Positions 36,366 to 49,432 of a DNA stretch of 64,000 nt are shown piece after piece. Source of the stretch: Panax quinquefolius (taxonomy: Eukaryota > Streptophyta > Magnoliopsida > Apiales > Araliaceae); assembly GCA_020205615.1 (NCBI GenBank), contig CM035170.1, forward strand, positions 40,859,807 to 40,923,806, given 5' to 3'. The notes under the pieces are model-generated. The model saw only the letters and a program-made list of their open reading frames with translations. It searched no databases and was not told the origin of the DNA. The position numbers and the translations under genes are program-made. Position 1 is the stretch's first letter. Each line of letters opens with the position of its first letter.

Positions 36366-38424
36366 TGTGAGACCCCAAATTTTATGAATAAAGATTTAAT
36401 TTTCTAAAATAATTTTTTTAAATATTATGGTGTGGATTTGATATAATGTTATAGTTGTGGGTAATATTTATAAATTTTGCAAAGTACGCAGTTGTTATAT
36501 AATATTCGATTGGTCGGGAATATTCTTTTTAATCGAGGAATATCCGCATGCACTTGTACAATCATTGGTGGACCTCATGATAGAATTATTGTTTGATTGA
36601 GAAAACGACAAAAAATACTTTATAAAAATAACATATGAAGTTTTACCGTTAACTGTTGAAACACCCTTGTTAAAAGTACAATGAATACGCGTGGTTGCAT
36701 AGTAGCACACACCAGATTGATTATTGATGCTTACGTGAGACGTCCACTCGCTTATACTCAATTATTACTACGTAAATTGCTGCATCATATCTCTCATATT
36801 ATTGATTCAATTATTGTCACAAAGATCATCTCGTGATAATATTTATTATTATTAAATCAATAATTGAGACGACAAAGTTATTTATATTATTATTTGCAAT
36901 ATTGACAATGTCTAGAAGTTCATCAAGGAGAGGTTTGGTCACCTAATTACGCCGCCAATAAGGAGAAATCCTTATCGAAAAGTCCCCTTTCCGGAACAAC
37001 CTCGTTGTTAAATATTGTGAGTTATAATATTAATGATGAATAAGTTGTGTTGATTAAAGATGAAATTGATTGTTCCATTATATTGGGATTATTAGTGTTA
37101 GTGGAAATTGACATTTATTTCGATGATAATTGATGTCTGGAGGTTATATTGTTCACTCGGGTATTCGGAGCACTTTTTGTGTCGGAGTACTATTCACGAG
37201 TTACTATTCACGAATTACTAGTCACGAGTTATTATTCACGAATTACTATTCACGAGTTACTATTTATGAGTTACTATTCACGAGTTATTATTCACGGGGT
37301 ACTATTGATTCACATTCTTATACTATTAGGGGTGGTGGTGCAAAATTGATAATACTTGCATGACTAAGTTAAAAATGGAGGTATAGTTGAAGGTACTATA
37401 TTGTAAATAATTTTTTCACATGATTATACAATTTATTCACATGATTGTACTATTGATTCACATGATTTAATATTTGGGGTGTTGGTGCAAGATTGATAAT
37501 ACTTGCAGGACTAAATTAAAAATGAAGAAAAAGATGAAGGTATTATACTGTAATATTTCGAGAGCCCCAAAACATGCAATTATCGAAACTATATTTTCCT
37601 ATAAATAGAAGCTCATTCTTCCTTCATTTCTCACCAATTCACATAAGCTTTAGAGCAATTATTATAGAGAGAAATTATAGAGAGAAAGATGAAAAGTATT
37701 CTGCTACTTCACTGCTCCTATATCCAGTACTTTTCTTTTTAAGGTAGGGAATATTATTTGTTGTACTCATAAGGGGTATTCTTTCTTTCTTATTCATGAA
37801 GAGAACTTCTGATATTCCATTCTTTATTATTCCGTTGGAATAACCTATATACGCGGGATACCCTATACTTGGTGAAAATCTTTTGTTATTTCATTCTTTA
37901 TTATTATGTTGGAATATCCTCGTTTACGCTGCTTTTACTGGGACCGGTTCCGCTTTTATTATTATTCTCATTGAATATCTCGTACATGCGCTTTTACGGG
38001 ACCAGTTCCCTCTTTATTGGTATTTTATTGGAATAACTCGCCTATGCCAAGCACCGCGCGTGCATGGTGATTTCGTTATTATTCGCTTCTTTATTATTCT
38101 GCTGAACATCCTCGTCGTGCTTTTACGCATGACCCGTTCCGTTAATTATTATTCTCATTGAATAACTCGTCTATCTGCAAGTACGCATGCATGGTGATTT
38201 CTTTTGTTATTCCAATCTTTATTACACTCAGTTGATTAAAACTTTGACTTCCATACTCCATGAAATTAGTGGAATATCCTTGATATTTGCGCTTCATCCA
38301 AAGATCTTTTTCATGGAAATATTCTTCCCGAGCATTCTTGAATTTTACTCTACAAAGCAAAGATCATGTTGACAATTTGGACGTTATTAGTTCCTGGATA
38401 AATTAATTCTTGAACTTGTTTTAT
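36366..38424 (+). repeat. LTR3 of D (family 1), truncated at an inversion junction
   Basis: It starts TGTGAGACCCCAAAT after the PPT and is co-linear with LTR1 to the position equivalent to about 26075 (TTCTTGAACTTGTTTTA). There the sequence continues into the reverse complement of another family-1 LTR. About 900 bases of its 3' end are absent. Confidence 0.9.
38419..38424. other. Head-to-head LTR junction with 6-base microhomology
   Basis: TTTTAT at the join is present in both parents: ACTTGTTTTTATTG in the plus LTR and CACTTTTATCGCTG in the inverted LTR. The two LTRs leave and enter at different positions (equivalent to about 26075 and 26480 of LTR1), so the join is not a homologous crossover. 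Confidence 0.75.
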
Positions 38425-40271
38425 CGCTGAGACTCGGCTTAATAAATAATCCACATAATCGAATCACCTTTGCACTACGGCCAAGGATATTCTTAAGTAT
38501 CACGACCACAAATTATTCATATACTACAGGCCAAGGATATTCGTGTATTCACCAATGGTCATGATCATGCCAACAACTGTCCATCAATGCATTACGAGCC
38601 AATGAGGACTTTTACCACATCATTTGTAACATTACGGTCATGATTATACCGAATAATTCCTGGTCATAATCATACCAAGTCCATCTATTCACTACGGGCC
38701 AAAGATGACTTTCATAACAATATAAGCATGAGAATGGTGACAATGATATAAGAATTCAATTAAAAGAAAGCAAATGATAAATTTTAAAGACTTTAATATT
38801 TAATTTATCCAGAATTCAATAATGTCCAAATTGTCAACATGATACTGCTTTGTGGAGTAAAATTCAAGAATAATATTATATCAAAAAGGATTTGGACCGA
38901 AAAGAAATCAATTTTTGTCATGAATAGTACCCCGGGTGAATAGTAATCGAGTGAATAGTACTCGTGAATAGTAACTTCGGGAACAGTAACCCTGTGAATA
39001 GTACCCCGGCATGAAAAAGTTAAAACTTATCAAGAATGCTCAGAATAATATTTTCATAAAAAGATACTGGATGAAGCGCAAATATCAAGGATATTCTACT
39101 AATTTCATGGAGTATAGAAGCTAAAACTTCAACAAAATGAGTATAGAATTTGAAATCTGAAACGAAATAATATTACTTACATACTACAGAGTATGGAAGA
39201 ATATATTATTTTAAGCGAATATTGAACAAAATAACATCCCTTACCTTGAAAAGAAGAGTATTCCAACTTGTATAGCGGGGATATTCTTGAAGAAAACTTT
39301 TACTATTTTCTACGCTCAAAGCTTTCTAAAACTCGAAAGAAATACGCTCAATATTATAGAAGAAGAATTCTCTTATTCTGGTGTGATTTTCAATTCTAAC
39401 TAAGCATCCTATTTATAGGAGAATGGAAAGAATACTATTTGAATTTAGAAATCACGGACTGCAGAGTGAAGAATGCACAGGCTCTCAACCGACGAAAATT
39501 TTCTAAATTTTGATTTTTACTGTACATTACTATGTAATAAAATATTCTAATAAAACAAAAACATTAAATAAAATATAATATATTCTATTTAAAATCAAAT
39601 AAAACAAAACTTATAATATATATATATGTATATATATATATAAATACTAAATTTATGTAATATATATATATATATATATTATAATAATATAACTCCCTTC
39701 CTTTCTTGTAACCTTTCCTCCCTGCCAATTTCAGATTTCCAAAGTCACTTGTAGGCCCCACATGTGGGCCCCACCTTTATTATAAATAAAATACTGAAAC
39801 ATTTTCTACCGATTATTTTGAAAAATGGGTAAATGGTGTCCAACAAATACTTCATAAAAATCCCCTCAATATTTTTAACAACGTTTATTTATATTATTAT
39901 AACTCGCAATATTAACAACTAGATCGCTCCTCGTGAAAGAGGGGCTTTCCAATAAGGATTTCTCCCTATCATGGCGCCATAATTAGTGACCAAACCCCTT
40001 TCCTCGATGTAACTTTCTGACATTGTTAATTATGCATATAATAATTAGAATAACTTGTCATCTCAATTATTGATTTAATAATATATAAAATATTGACAAT
40101 AATTGAATCAAATAATGTGAGATACTAAGCAACAATTATTGTAGTAATAATTGAGTAAAAATGAGTGACTTCTCACGTAAGCATCAATAATCAAAACCGT
40201 GTACTACTATGCAACCACGCGTATTACTGTACTTTTAACACCGGGTATTTTAATAGTTAACAGTAAAACTT

Positions 40272-41641
40272 TGTTGGGTAAAATCTATATACGCACAAGA
40301 CGCAAGTATACGTGGTTAATAAGTAATATAGTAATGAATAGAGTATCTTTCTCACGAAGACAAATTAGTAAGAAATTTAACTTCACAATTACCAATTTTC
40401 TATTAATCCTAATTCTATTAAACTATTCAATTCAATGATTTAAATTTATAAAAACTAAATTAATAAATAAATAAACTATCGCAAAACAATCTCAAATATC
40501 AAAATTCAAAATTTCAATCAAATAATGGAGAATTATACTTATGATTTCATCCTAAGCTTCACTCTGATTTTCAAAACTTTCTTCCAATTCAACTCAATAT
40601 CCCAATTTATTAATCAAGAACATGAATGTAGTACTAGCCACCTCTCGATGCACTAATACCGTATTAACTTAAATCCACAATTTAGATAGAAACAAATTAA
40701 ACACCTAAATCAACTAACTCACAATATCTCTATGTGAACTATAATTAAAGAAGGTTTAAGATTAAGTTCTCTATCCGATTACATGCGATGTCAAGCATAA
40801 CTCTACCTTAACATTAATCAAGAATCTACTACTCACAAAATTCATGACACATGCTATATTAACTAAGTATAGATTTGAATATCCTCTCTCGATTCCATAC
40901 AAATCCACCAAGAATTGTTGATCATGCAATTTATAAATTCACGCCCACATTAACATAGATAAACTGGAAATAATTTATTGAACTGGAAATCAAAGCTACA
41001 AAATCATTTTTTCACCTAAGGATCCATCACAAGCCTAAAAAGTGAATTAGTTCATAACGAATGAAATAAAAACTGAACACTTTAAAGAAAACATCCTTAC
41101 AGTTACAAATAAAAGACTAAAGAGAAGAATAATGATGAACACCCTTCACGTAGCCTAGAATTGCAATCGTCACGAAAATCTCTTCAAAATACACCTCCCA
41201 AGCTTCTTGTGAAAAACTGGAATTAATCTTCGTAATATTCCCTTGTGTGTTGTTAAATTTGTCGTTAGTCGAGTAATCTATGTCCAACACACAAGTCCCA
41301 GCCAAAATTCTCCATCAATTAGACTCCATATACAATCCCAAACCTTAGCATCCTTGTCCCAGCAGAGTTCAACAAGCAACATGACACTCAGGATCCGGCA
41401 CCCCCCGCCCCGGCGGGGGTGCATTCTACTAAATAATATTCTTGAGCATCATGACTTCTTCCTAATGTGCACCAATTGACCCCAAATCATCCTAATTGAC
41501 TCCAAACATATGTTAAATGCCTCAACAACCATCCTACACATAAAAGAACATCAACAAGTAAAAATGAATATGAACACAAGAAATTAGCAACAAATAAGCA
41601 TGAAATGGACACCGATTCGTGTATATAAAATCCACTTATCA
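40272..41641 (-). repeat. 3' LTR of Athila element E (1370 bp)
   Basis: It starts on the minus strand at 41641 with TGATAAGTGGATTTTATATA and ends TTTTACCCAACA at 40272. It carries one copy of a ~231-base segment that is duplicated in the 5' LTR, and a GC-rich palindrome (CCCCGCCCCGGCGGGG, about 41404-41419). Confidence 0.92.
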
Positions 41642-41655
41642 AAATCCCCCAAACA
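41642..41655 (-). other. Polypurine tract of element E
   Basis: The minus strand reads GTTTGGGGGATTT immediately before the LTR start TGATAAG. Confidence 0.75.
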
Positions 41656-42824
41656 TAAACTGTGCTAGTCCTCGAGCACAAAACAACTAGATGTTATGCA
41701 ATGCAATGCAATGAAATGAATATGATCTACTTTATATACTTTCGAATCCATCAGTATCGCAGAATCAAGATTATCTTAACGACCTTAGAGAAAACAAGCA
41801 ACTCTACAATATTAACTATCAAAACCAATCCACAACTCCGTTTTAATCATCAAATCTTAATCCTTTATTACTGGTATAGTGTGCGTGTGTGTTCAACATC
41901 TATGATAACTGATACGGACTCAAATCCAATACATAATCAATTTCTTAGAAGAAATCATCCAGTGCAAACTTAAGAATTCCAAAAATAGGCACATTCCAAC
42001 TAAAACTAAGCAATACCAACTTCAAGGGTTCATGCAGAGTACTTATACTTCTTTTATCTCATTTTTTTTTTCACGGGGGCTTATTGCTCTTTTCCCGTTA
42101 TTTTCTTTTTCTCTTTTTTTTAGATAGATGGTTGGTGAGTACGTTTTATGCTCCATCTCAAGCTTGTGTTTATGGGGAGTATTTCTCCTCAACCCACCAT
42201 AAGACTCAACTAGTTTCATTTTTTTTCTCTGAAGCTTATACACCCTACGTTGTCCCTCCAAACTCAGGTTCTTGCATAAATTGTCGTCTTCACTGCCTAT
42301 CCTTATCGTTTTCACATTTACCCTAACATTATCCTTTAAAAACTATTTATGTATCAATTTGAACTGACCAGTCAACAAAGATGTTATTAGCGTGTTAACC
42401 TTTTTGTATACCAGTTTCAAACAAGCGCAAGATTCGACTCATAACAGAAATTATATCACAGTTCTAATAATCAATACTGTATTGGTTAACTTATTCTCAA
42501 TCTCATCATTAGCCCACAAATCACATGAACTGCAACACTGTTGGACATATGCAAACACAATATTTAACTAATTTTTTTTTAATTTTAGATAACAAAATGC
42601 ACTATTTACAAAACTAAAAACAATGCAATGACAAAAATAACCTAAGCTACTATGTATGCACCTAAGCTATCATGCAATTCTTTGGAATTTAAAATGACAA
42701 AATTTAACCCTAAATACTATATATGCATGCAAACATGAATTTAACTCCCCCAAACTTAAGTAATACAATGTCCTCATTGGATGATTAATCAAAATTAAGT
42801 ACGTGAGGACTTCCCTGCTATTGC
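41656..42824 (-). other. 3' non-coding region of element E
   Basis: AT-rich sequence between the end of the 3' ORF and the PPT. No open frame with a recognisable product is seen; short frames on both strands look incidental. Confidence 0.6.
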
Positions 42825-44036
42825 TTAAGTCTGAGATGGTGGTTGTTGAACTTCTTCGTCTGAGTCACTAAGCAGAAACCTCAGCAGTGGCATCGGCTGC
42901 TGATATGGAAATTGCGCAGCTGGATTGAAACTCTGAAGCATCGTGTTGAGAGAAGCAAATGACGCGTTCATAGCATCAAACATGTGGTCTTGCCTCACTG
43001 CGAGTCACCGCATCTCTCGACGTGCTGCCCTATTATGTGCATTCATTTGACGTTGAAAGTTAAGGAACTGAGGACTGGATATTGCCTCAGTCTGCGGTAC
43101 CTACTCGGTTCCTTGATCTCTCATAGCCTCATCCTCATCCTCTGAGGTATCTTCAGAGTCAGCTTCGTCCTCTGAAGCTAGTGAAAATATGAAACCCAGT
43201 CCTCGAGGATGGGAATCACCCCCGGCCCATACTAAATATCTTGCTATCATTCTGGAGTATAGCAACGTATGTGGCATCTATGTGGGCTCATCGTCAGACC
43301 ATCTCACACCTGCTTGGCGACACAACCCACATATGAGTGATGTGTGTGGCAAGCCGCCTGGAAAGTTTCCACGTAAGCACCGACGAATGGAGAAACCAAT
43401 AATGGCCCCGACGTCAAAGAGGAAAACTCGCATAATCGGGTATAGCAGTAACGCCTTCTCTTTGGTCACGTCGGATGTGTGTTGAGATGGATACAGTTTA
43501 GCACATAGGAATGTGTACCAAATTTTGCCATACCGGCTTAGATCTTTGCTATGGAACACTGTACCTCCCTTCCGACCTTTGATCCATGTTGTGCCTGGCT
43601 TAGTCATTTCCTTGAGTATTTCCTCATAGTCCGGATTAAAATCATGTAGTTAGGTATACTGGCATTGTCGAGGCACCCGCAGCTGATAATAGGTGTTTAT
43701 AGCATCAGCACTGAACGGGACCAAGCTACCCCGCATAAAAGAGGTGAATGGGGCTTTGTCCTCGGCATTTGCATTAAACTCCTTGACTATGTTGACCACG
43801 GTGGGTTTTGGCTCTTCGGTGAATTTATTCCATCCTTTCTGGTAGATTTGAGGCATCATCTCCCCGTCAACAGGATCCGGTGCCAACCCCCGCTCCGGTG
43901 TAAGGGCTTTTGTCAACATATAATCATACCGGGTGGCGGTAGCGGCACTCACAAATTTCCAATGATCAAAGGTGCGTGTTGGTTGAGCGGATCGTGAACT
44001 CTCTCCCCTTTGGCATTTAGATATTGGTTGCGACAC
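42825..44036 (-). pseudogene. Athila 3' ORF in the env position (putative plant transposon protein-like)
   Basis: From ATG at 44036 (MSQPISKCQRGESSRSAQPT) one frame of about 400 codons runs to TAA at 42825-42827 with only four in-frame stops (near 43648, 43276, about 43100 and about 43010) and no frameshift. The conserved part contains GWNKFTEEPKPTVVNIVKEF, SFMRGSLVPFSADAINTYYQ, KIWYTFLCAKLYPSQHTSDV, KEKALLLYPIMRVF and LPHTSLICGLCRQAGVRW. This resembles the domain annotated as a putative plant transposon protein that I associate with Athila 3' ORFs. It is followed by an acidic tract (EDEADSEDTSEDEDEA). No clear membrane segment is evident, so an envelope role is not supported here. Confidence 0.7.
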
Positions 44037-44872
44037 TATCGAATCCGGCTGTTTGAACTCACTGTCAACACACTACCTTCCCCTTACACTTGGTTCACTC
44101 AATTTCTCAAACACTTAGTGTGCACAGTGGTGTATCCTCCCTAAATTGAAACCTTGAACTTGCAAAGTGGTGTTCTTGGAATTGATGAATTGGAACACCA
44201 AGTAATCACTCGAACTTGATCTCAAATAGCCTCTGTGAATGCCCTAATTCGATAATTGTTGCAGATTTCTGTGAAGAATTTGAGATGAGATGTGGTAATA
44301 TATAGAGGTGGTGTGATTGGGTGTATTGGTGGATTGAGAAGGTGGGGTAGTGGAAATCAGGGGTACTAGTTGTGGGGATGAGGCTTTGATGGTGGCACAA
44401 TCATGGCTGAGAAGTAGGAGAAGTGGTATCAGTTGGCATTATAGTGTAGGAAAAGGAGAGTGGGAGTCGTGTGATGTTACTGCCGAATAAGTAAGCCCAG
44501 AGTTCAGGACCCCCACCCCTGCGGAGGGTACAAAGCTAATTGAGCCCGCCCCTGCGGACATGCCCACTGTAAGTTGGCCAGTTTTGTCTTCGTTGCCTTC
44601 ATGCTATGCCACCGAATTAGCATTTTCCCATCCTGCAGGCCATGAAACATGAAAATTATTAGATTGTTGATAAATTTGGGCATGAATGAAAGATTTCCAA
44701 GAATTATAGAACGAATCAATAAAAAAATTGATAAACTAAAATCCTAAGCTATAACATAACTAATACGAAAAAATTCAAATGAAAAGAAAAATCAAATAAA
44801 TAAAAAGAAATGATTGGGTTGCCTCCCAATTAGCGCTTTATTTTAAGTCATTCAGCCTGACTACTCCCTGTT
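44037..44872 (-). other. Spacer between integrase and the 3' ORF of element E
   Basis: No open frame on the element's strand. It contains GGTTGCCTCCCAATTAGCGC near 44818-44837, shortly after the integrase stop, a string I recall from Athila-type elements. A splice acceptor for expressing the 3' ORF could lie here but is not resolvable by eye. Confidence 0.5.
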
Positions 44873-45508
44873 TTATGGTGCGTTATTCAATGTGATGGCG
44901 ATGACATCGGTGTTGGCGTCGCCACCCCAATAGTGCTTTAAACGTTGACCGTTGACCTTGAATGTTTCTAACGGATTACGACTGAAGAGTTCCACTGCGC
45001 CATGAGAGACTACCCGCTTTATAGTGAATGGTCCTGACCATCTTGACTTAATCTTTCCTGGGAACAATCGCAGTCGTGAGTTGAACAAGAGGGCTGATTG
45101 ACCTGGCTCGAATGTTCGATGCTCAATTTTCTGGTCGTGCCATCTTTTTACCTTTTCTTTGTATAATTTGGAGTTCTCATAGGCGTAAAGGCAAAATTTG
45201 TCGAGCTCATTCAGTTGAAGTAGTCTTTTTTCCCCTACAACTACTTGATCAAAATTGAGTTTTTGAACTACCCAATAAGCCTTATGTTGTAGTTCGATCG
45301 GTAAGTGACATGCCTTCCCGTACAGTAGTTGATATGGTGACATCCCAATTGGTGTCTTGTATGCAATCCGGTATGCCCATAATGCATCGTCCAACCGAAG
45401 TAACCAATCCTTACGACTCAGATTTACTACTTTCTCCAATATTTTCTTGACTTCCCTATTTGACACCTCTGCTTGCCCACTTGTTTGAGGGTGATACGAT
45501 GTCGCTAC
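44873..45508 (-). pseudogene. INT: Integrase C-terminal half of element E (after F)
   Basis: The frame continues from the F insertion point through [20 protein letters not shown], which includes the catalytic glutamate, then [31 protein letters not shown], the Athila-type tail [13 protein letters not shown], and [10 protein letters not shown]. It ends near [11 protein letters not shown]. The 44873-45466 part is open. The N-terminal part of the same protein is on the other side of F at 50240-50640. Confidence 0.9.
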
Positions 45509-47195
45509 TGTGAGACCCCCAAATTCGGGTTACTTGACCCCCGAGTTTGGTGATCACGATCCACAACATAATAACATCTAACTACCCATTCATATAGAAA
45601 TAGGAATACATAACTCATTAACATAAGTCGTTAATACATAAGTCCCAGGTTTGCTAACCTTAAAATTTCAAACATACCCCTTAGATAAACAAAAAGGGTT
45701 TACAATACATCATAATAATAATACTGTTCATTATACTACTCCAGCATCTTGCCTTTGCCTTTTTTCTTCTTCGACCCGCTGGCCTCTTCGTTCCTAGCTG
45801 AAATGTTTTATTTATAGCAAGTGTGAGCAACAATTTTGCCCCGCAAGTTAAGACATACAATAAAGGTATAGAAATCAATATCAAGTCTTCTCACATTCTC
45901 CGCAACAATAATCTGATAATGAAAGAGTACAACGCTTTCAAAGTTCTACGATATTCTATTGAATAATCAAGAATCAATTCTACGCAATAACAAAGTGGAA
46001 TGTTTTCCAAATTTATGCTGAGTGATCCATTGGATCTAGAACTTCTACTTTCTCGGGTATCTATCAAAGATTTACTTTGATATATACGCAGGAGTATCAG
46101 ATAACCATAAAGATTAAATCATACCCCTCTGCAAGTACTTAGAGCCGGCCAACTCCTTGTACTCGATATTATGCATAATACTTAGGTCGCGCGCAATGGT
46201 CGATATACGACTTAAAAATTTTGTTCGCTTTATATAAAAGGTTGTTATTCTCAGTCTCAAAATCAAGATTTTGATTTAACAACGAAATACTGTGATTTCA
46301 AATTCTATTTACTTATCGATCTAGCCGAAATAATTGGCATCGATTTATTAATAACAATTGAATTCTCTTCTCGAATTTATCAAGTTCTAACAAATGTGCG
46401 TCTAGCCAGAAGAATTAGCTAAGACATTTCTCAACATAATTTGACAATAAACAGGAATTATTTGTACTGTCAATTCTATGTTCTACGAATATGAATATTC
46501 AACAACAGTTATTCTACAATGGTATATTCTCCAATCAGTAATTCAATTTGAATTATTAAACATGCACTAACTGCGAATAATCAACAATAAATTCCTTGAA
46601 CATGGTATAATTAGTTATAATTAACCATAATAATTGAATGAACATAACTCAGGGTTGAGTTAGGAAACTTGCCTTCCGCGTTGATTACAGCTACACAAAT
46701 TTAATTAACTACTTTCGTAAGACCTATATTCAACAATGTCGGTCTCATAAATAGCACAATCATTTATAACACGTAATACTGTATTTTATAGTCAAACTTC
46801 TCCTAGACACATTACCACATAGCCACATTAGTGTTTATAAACTATATAAACACTTAACAAGTCTAACTAGTTCTATTCGTCAGTTGGACTTGGTCCATTC
46901 TCTGTTTCGTCACCCTATCCGATGATTAACACATTGATTGTCAATTAAACTTGGTCTCTAACTAAGCTTCAATATTATTTTAGATAAGTCAAATATCGCT
47001 TTATAATATTTTTCTAAGCTTTTAATAATTTATAAACAATTATTATAATTTATAATAATTTTTAAACACTTAAATTATTTTTAAATGATTTAATTATCAA
47101 ATAATCTTATTATCATTAATATTTAATAATATAAAAATATTAATGTTATACTTGTCAAAATATAAAAGTTATTATTAATAACTTAAAATATTTTT

Positions 47196-47525
47196 AAATC
47201 ATCAATATTCTACTTAAATGATTTTTAAAATAATTAAAATTATTTTTAAATCATCACCATTAATATTTAAATATTAATGAAATTATTATCAAAATATTAA
47301 AAGTCATTAATTATAACTTAAAATATTTTTAAATCATTTTCTCATTTTTAAATGATTTTTAAATCATCAATATTTTACTTAAATGATTTTTAAAATAATT
47401 AAAATCATTTTTAAATCATCACCATTAATATTTAAATATTAATGAAATTATTATCAAAATATTAAAATTCATTAATTATAACTTAAAATATTTTTAAATC
47501 ATTTTTCTCATTTTTAAATAATTTT
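47196..47525. repeat. 165-bp tandem duplication in F
   Basis: The unit beginning AAATCATCAATATT at 47196 recurs at 47361 and runs in parallel through CACCATTAATATTTAAATATTA to the next TTTTTAAATC. It lies in an extremely AT-rich tract (46980-48060). Confidence 0.8.
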
Positions 47526-49231
47526 TAAATCAATAAAACCATTTTAATTCATTTATTTAATTAAATAAATAAATAATCTAATATCATTAATATTAATTTA
47601 TCAATGAGAATTCTCCAAAAATATTGAAAATTATATTTTAAAATCCCAAATATTTTCTAACACTTTATTCTTATTTAAAATTATTTTTAAATCAATAAAA
47701 TCTTTTTAACTTATTTATTTAATTTAATAATTAAATAAATGTAATATCATTAATATTAATTTATTAATGAAAATTCTCCAAAAATATTAAAAGTCACATT
47801 TTATAACTCAAAATATTTTAAATACATTATTCTTATTTAAAATGATTTTTCATAATATTAAATCATTTTTCTCTAATTTATTTAACACACTAATTAAATA
47901 AATTAAATACCTCTAATATTTAAATAATTATAAATATTAAAGAAAAATATTCTAATTGGTCAAAAATTATTTTTCATAATTTAAAATAATTTTTAAAACC
48001 ATTTTTAATAATTTTTATAATTTAATTTCTATCTTTAATTAATTACCGGAAATTTTGAAAATAAAATAATTCAAAACCGCCACTGTAGGCTATAGCGACA
48101 CTTTACTGTCGTCTTAGGTTTTCTTCAGCCTCAAGAACACTGTCAGACCAGTTTCAAGGGTGTACGTTTGACTCAATTTAATTCTCTTCACAGACATTAT
48201 TTTGGTTAACTTGAACATCGATGTTGTAGTAGGAATGCCGTACTACCATTATCAATCACTAACTTGGTCATACGACATTACAACAAAGAGATCAGGGCTC
48301 TCAAAGTTGCTGTCAGACATGTTCTGGGTTTTCCAGAAACCCAAGCAGTTCAAGGGTCCATTTTGGGTCTCGATTAATTTGGTGTTCTGGTAATCAACTG
48401 GTCATTATTATGGTTCAACTACATCATAGTTGTAAGATTCAACCCGGTCAACCATGGTCAGAAATCATGTTCATACACTTTCTGGAAATTCCAGAAAAGT
48501 GTTAGCGTTATCAAGTGGGCTACTTTGACCAGCGATTACAACCAGTATATTTGTTGTTTAGAGACACTAAAGGCATGGATCTAGAATACATACAACACAC
48601 TATAACCTGGTTACACCAACATCAATATATCATATACAGTCTGTCATATTCAAGCGTTACAAAAAGTTGTCAGACGCTGATATTTGATTTCTGGGTTTCC
48701 CAGAATACGGCTGGTCAACGTCGGTCAACCGACTTTGACCATTAATAACTTCTGATCTACACCTCCAATGACCCTAATACCATTTGTAGATTAAAGCCCT
48801 CATACCAGACTACCAATCCAAAACATCAAACAAGAAAAATCAAAAACATACACGGATCTGTGGCTCCTGACATTAGTTTGTCAGACCACAAATCGTGTTC
48901 TTGAGAAGTTTTTGAAAAACACCAAATTAAGGTACTTTGATGTTATGGATATATGTTTGATCATCATAGATCAACATAAAACATCCTATAGCATGAATCT
49001 AAACACATAAACATAATTTTTTTCTTAACATGTAAAATCAAAAATCGAATTAGGGTTTATACCTCTCTTGTTCAAATCTTGATCTTGATCTTCCAAACTG
49101 ATATTGGATGATCTAAGGGTTGATTCTAGGACTGATATACTTAAGGATTTCGTAGCTTTTAGTGAGAGAGGGAGTTGGTGAGAGCAAAATTGAAAATGAG
49201 CAAGTGTTATTAACTTTCTCTCTCTAATCCT

Positions 49232-49239
49232 CTTATATA
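49232..49239 (-). promoter_or_regulatory. TATA box of F
   Basis: The minus strand reads GATTATATAAGAGG, followed about 25 bases downstream by a GA-rich leader. Confidence 0.6.
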
Positions 49240-49432
49240 ATCTTTAGATTCAATGCATGAGCTGATAGTTGGCTGATTGGCTCGGTTTTTACACTCACCA
49301 AGTCAATGGAGTAGGTTACCAACCCCAATATTTGTTAGATTTGCAAGTTACATTTTAAAATAAACTAAAAGGGCATTTTGGTCATTTACAAAATATTAGA
49401 TTTAATGGAATTCTTGCCAATTGCACAAACTC

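Larger units (their letters stand above)
24009..38424 (+). mobile_element. Element array D: non-autonomous family-1 chromovirus derivatives in LTR-int-LTR-int-LTR arrangement
   Basis: Three plus-oriented family-1 LTRs (24009-26983, 28918-31933, 36366-38424) alternate with two deleted internal regions (26984-28917 and 31934-36365). Each internal region starts with an iMet PBS and ends with the same PPT, AAGGAGGGGAGAT. The internal regions retain gag and protease scraps and a fused RNase H tail/integrase C-terminus but have lost RT, most of RNase H and the integrase core. Candidate TSD on the left is CCTTA (24004-24008). The right end is lost at the inversion junction. Confidence 0.85.

Noticed and set aside
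44206..44400. Small open frames in Athila spacers and LTRs (also 42043-42315, 48202-48393, 24414-24611, 30444-30758)
   Set aside because: Short, no recognisable domain, located in LTR or untranslated regions and not kept between copies.
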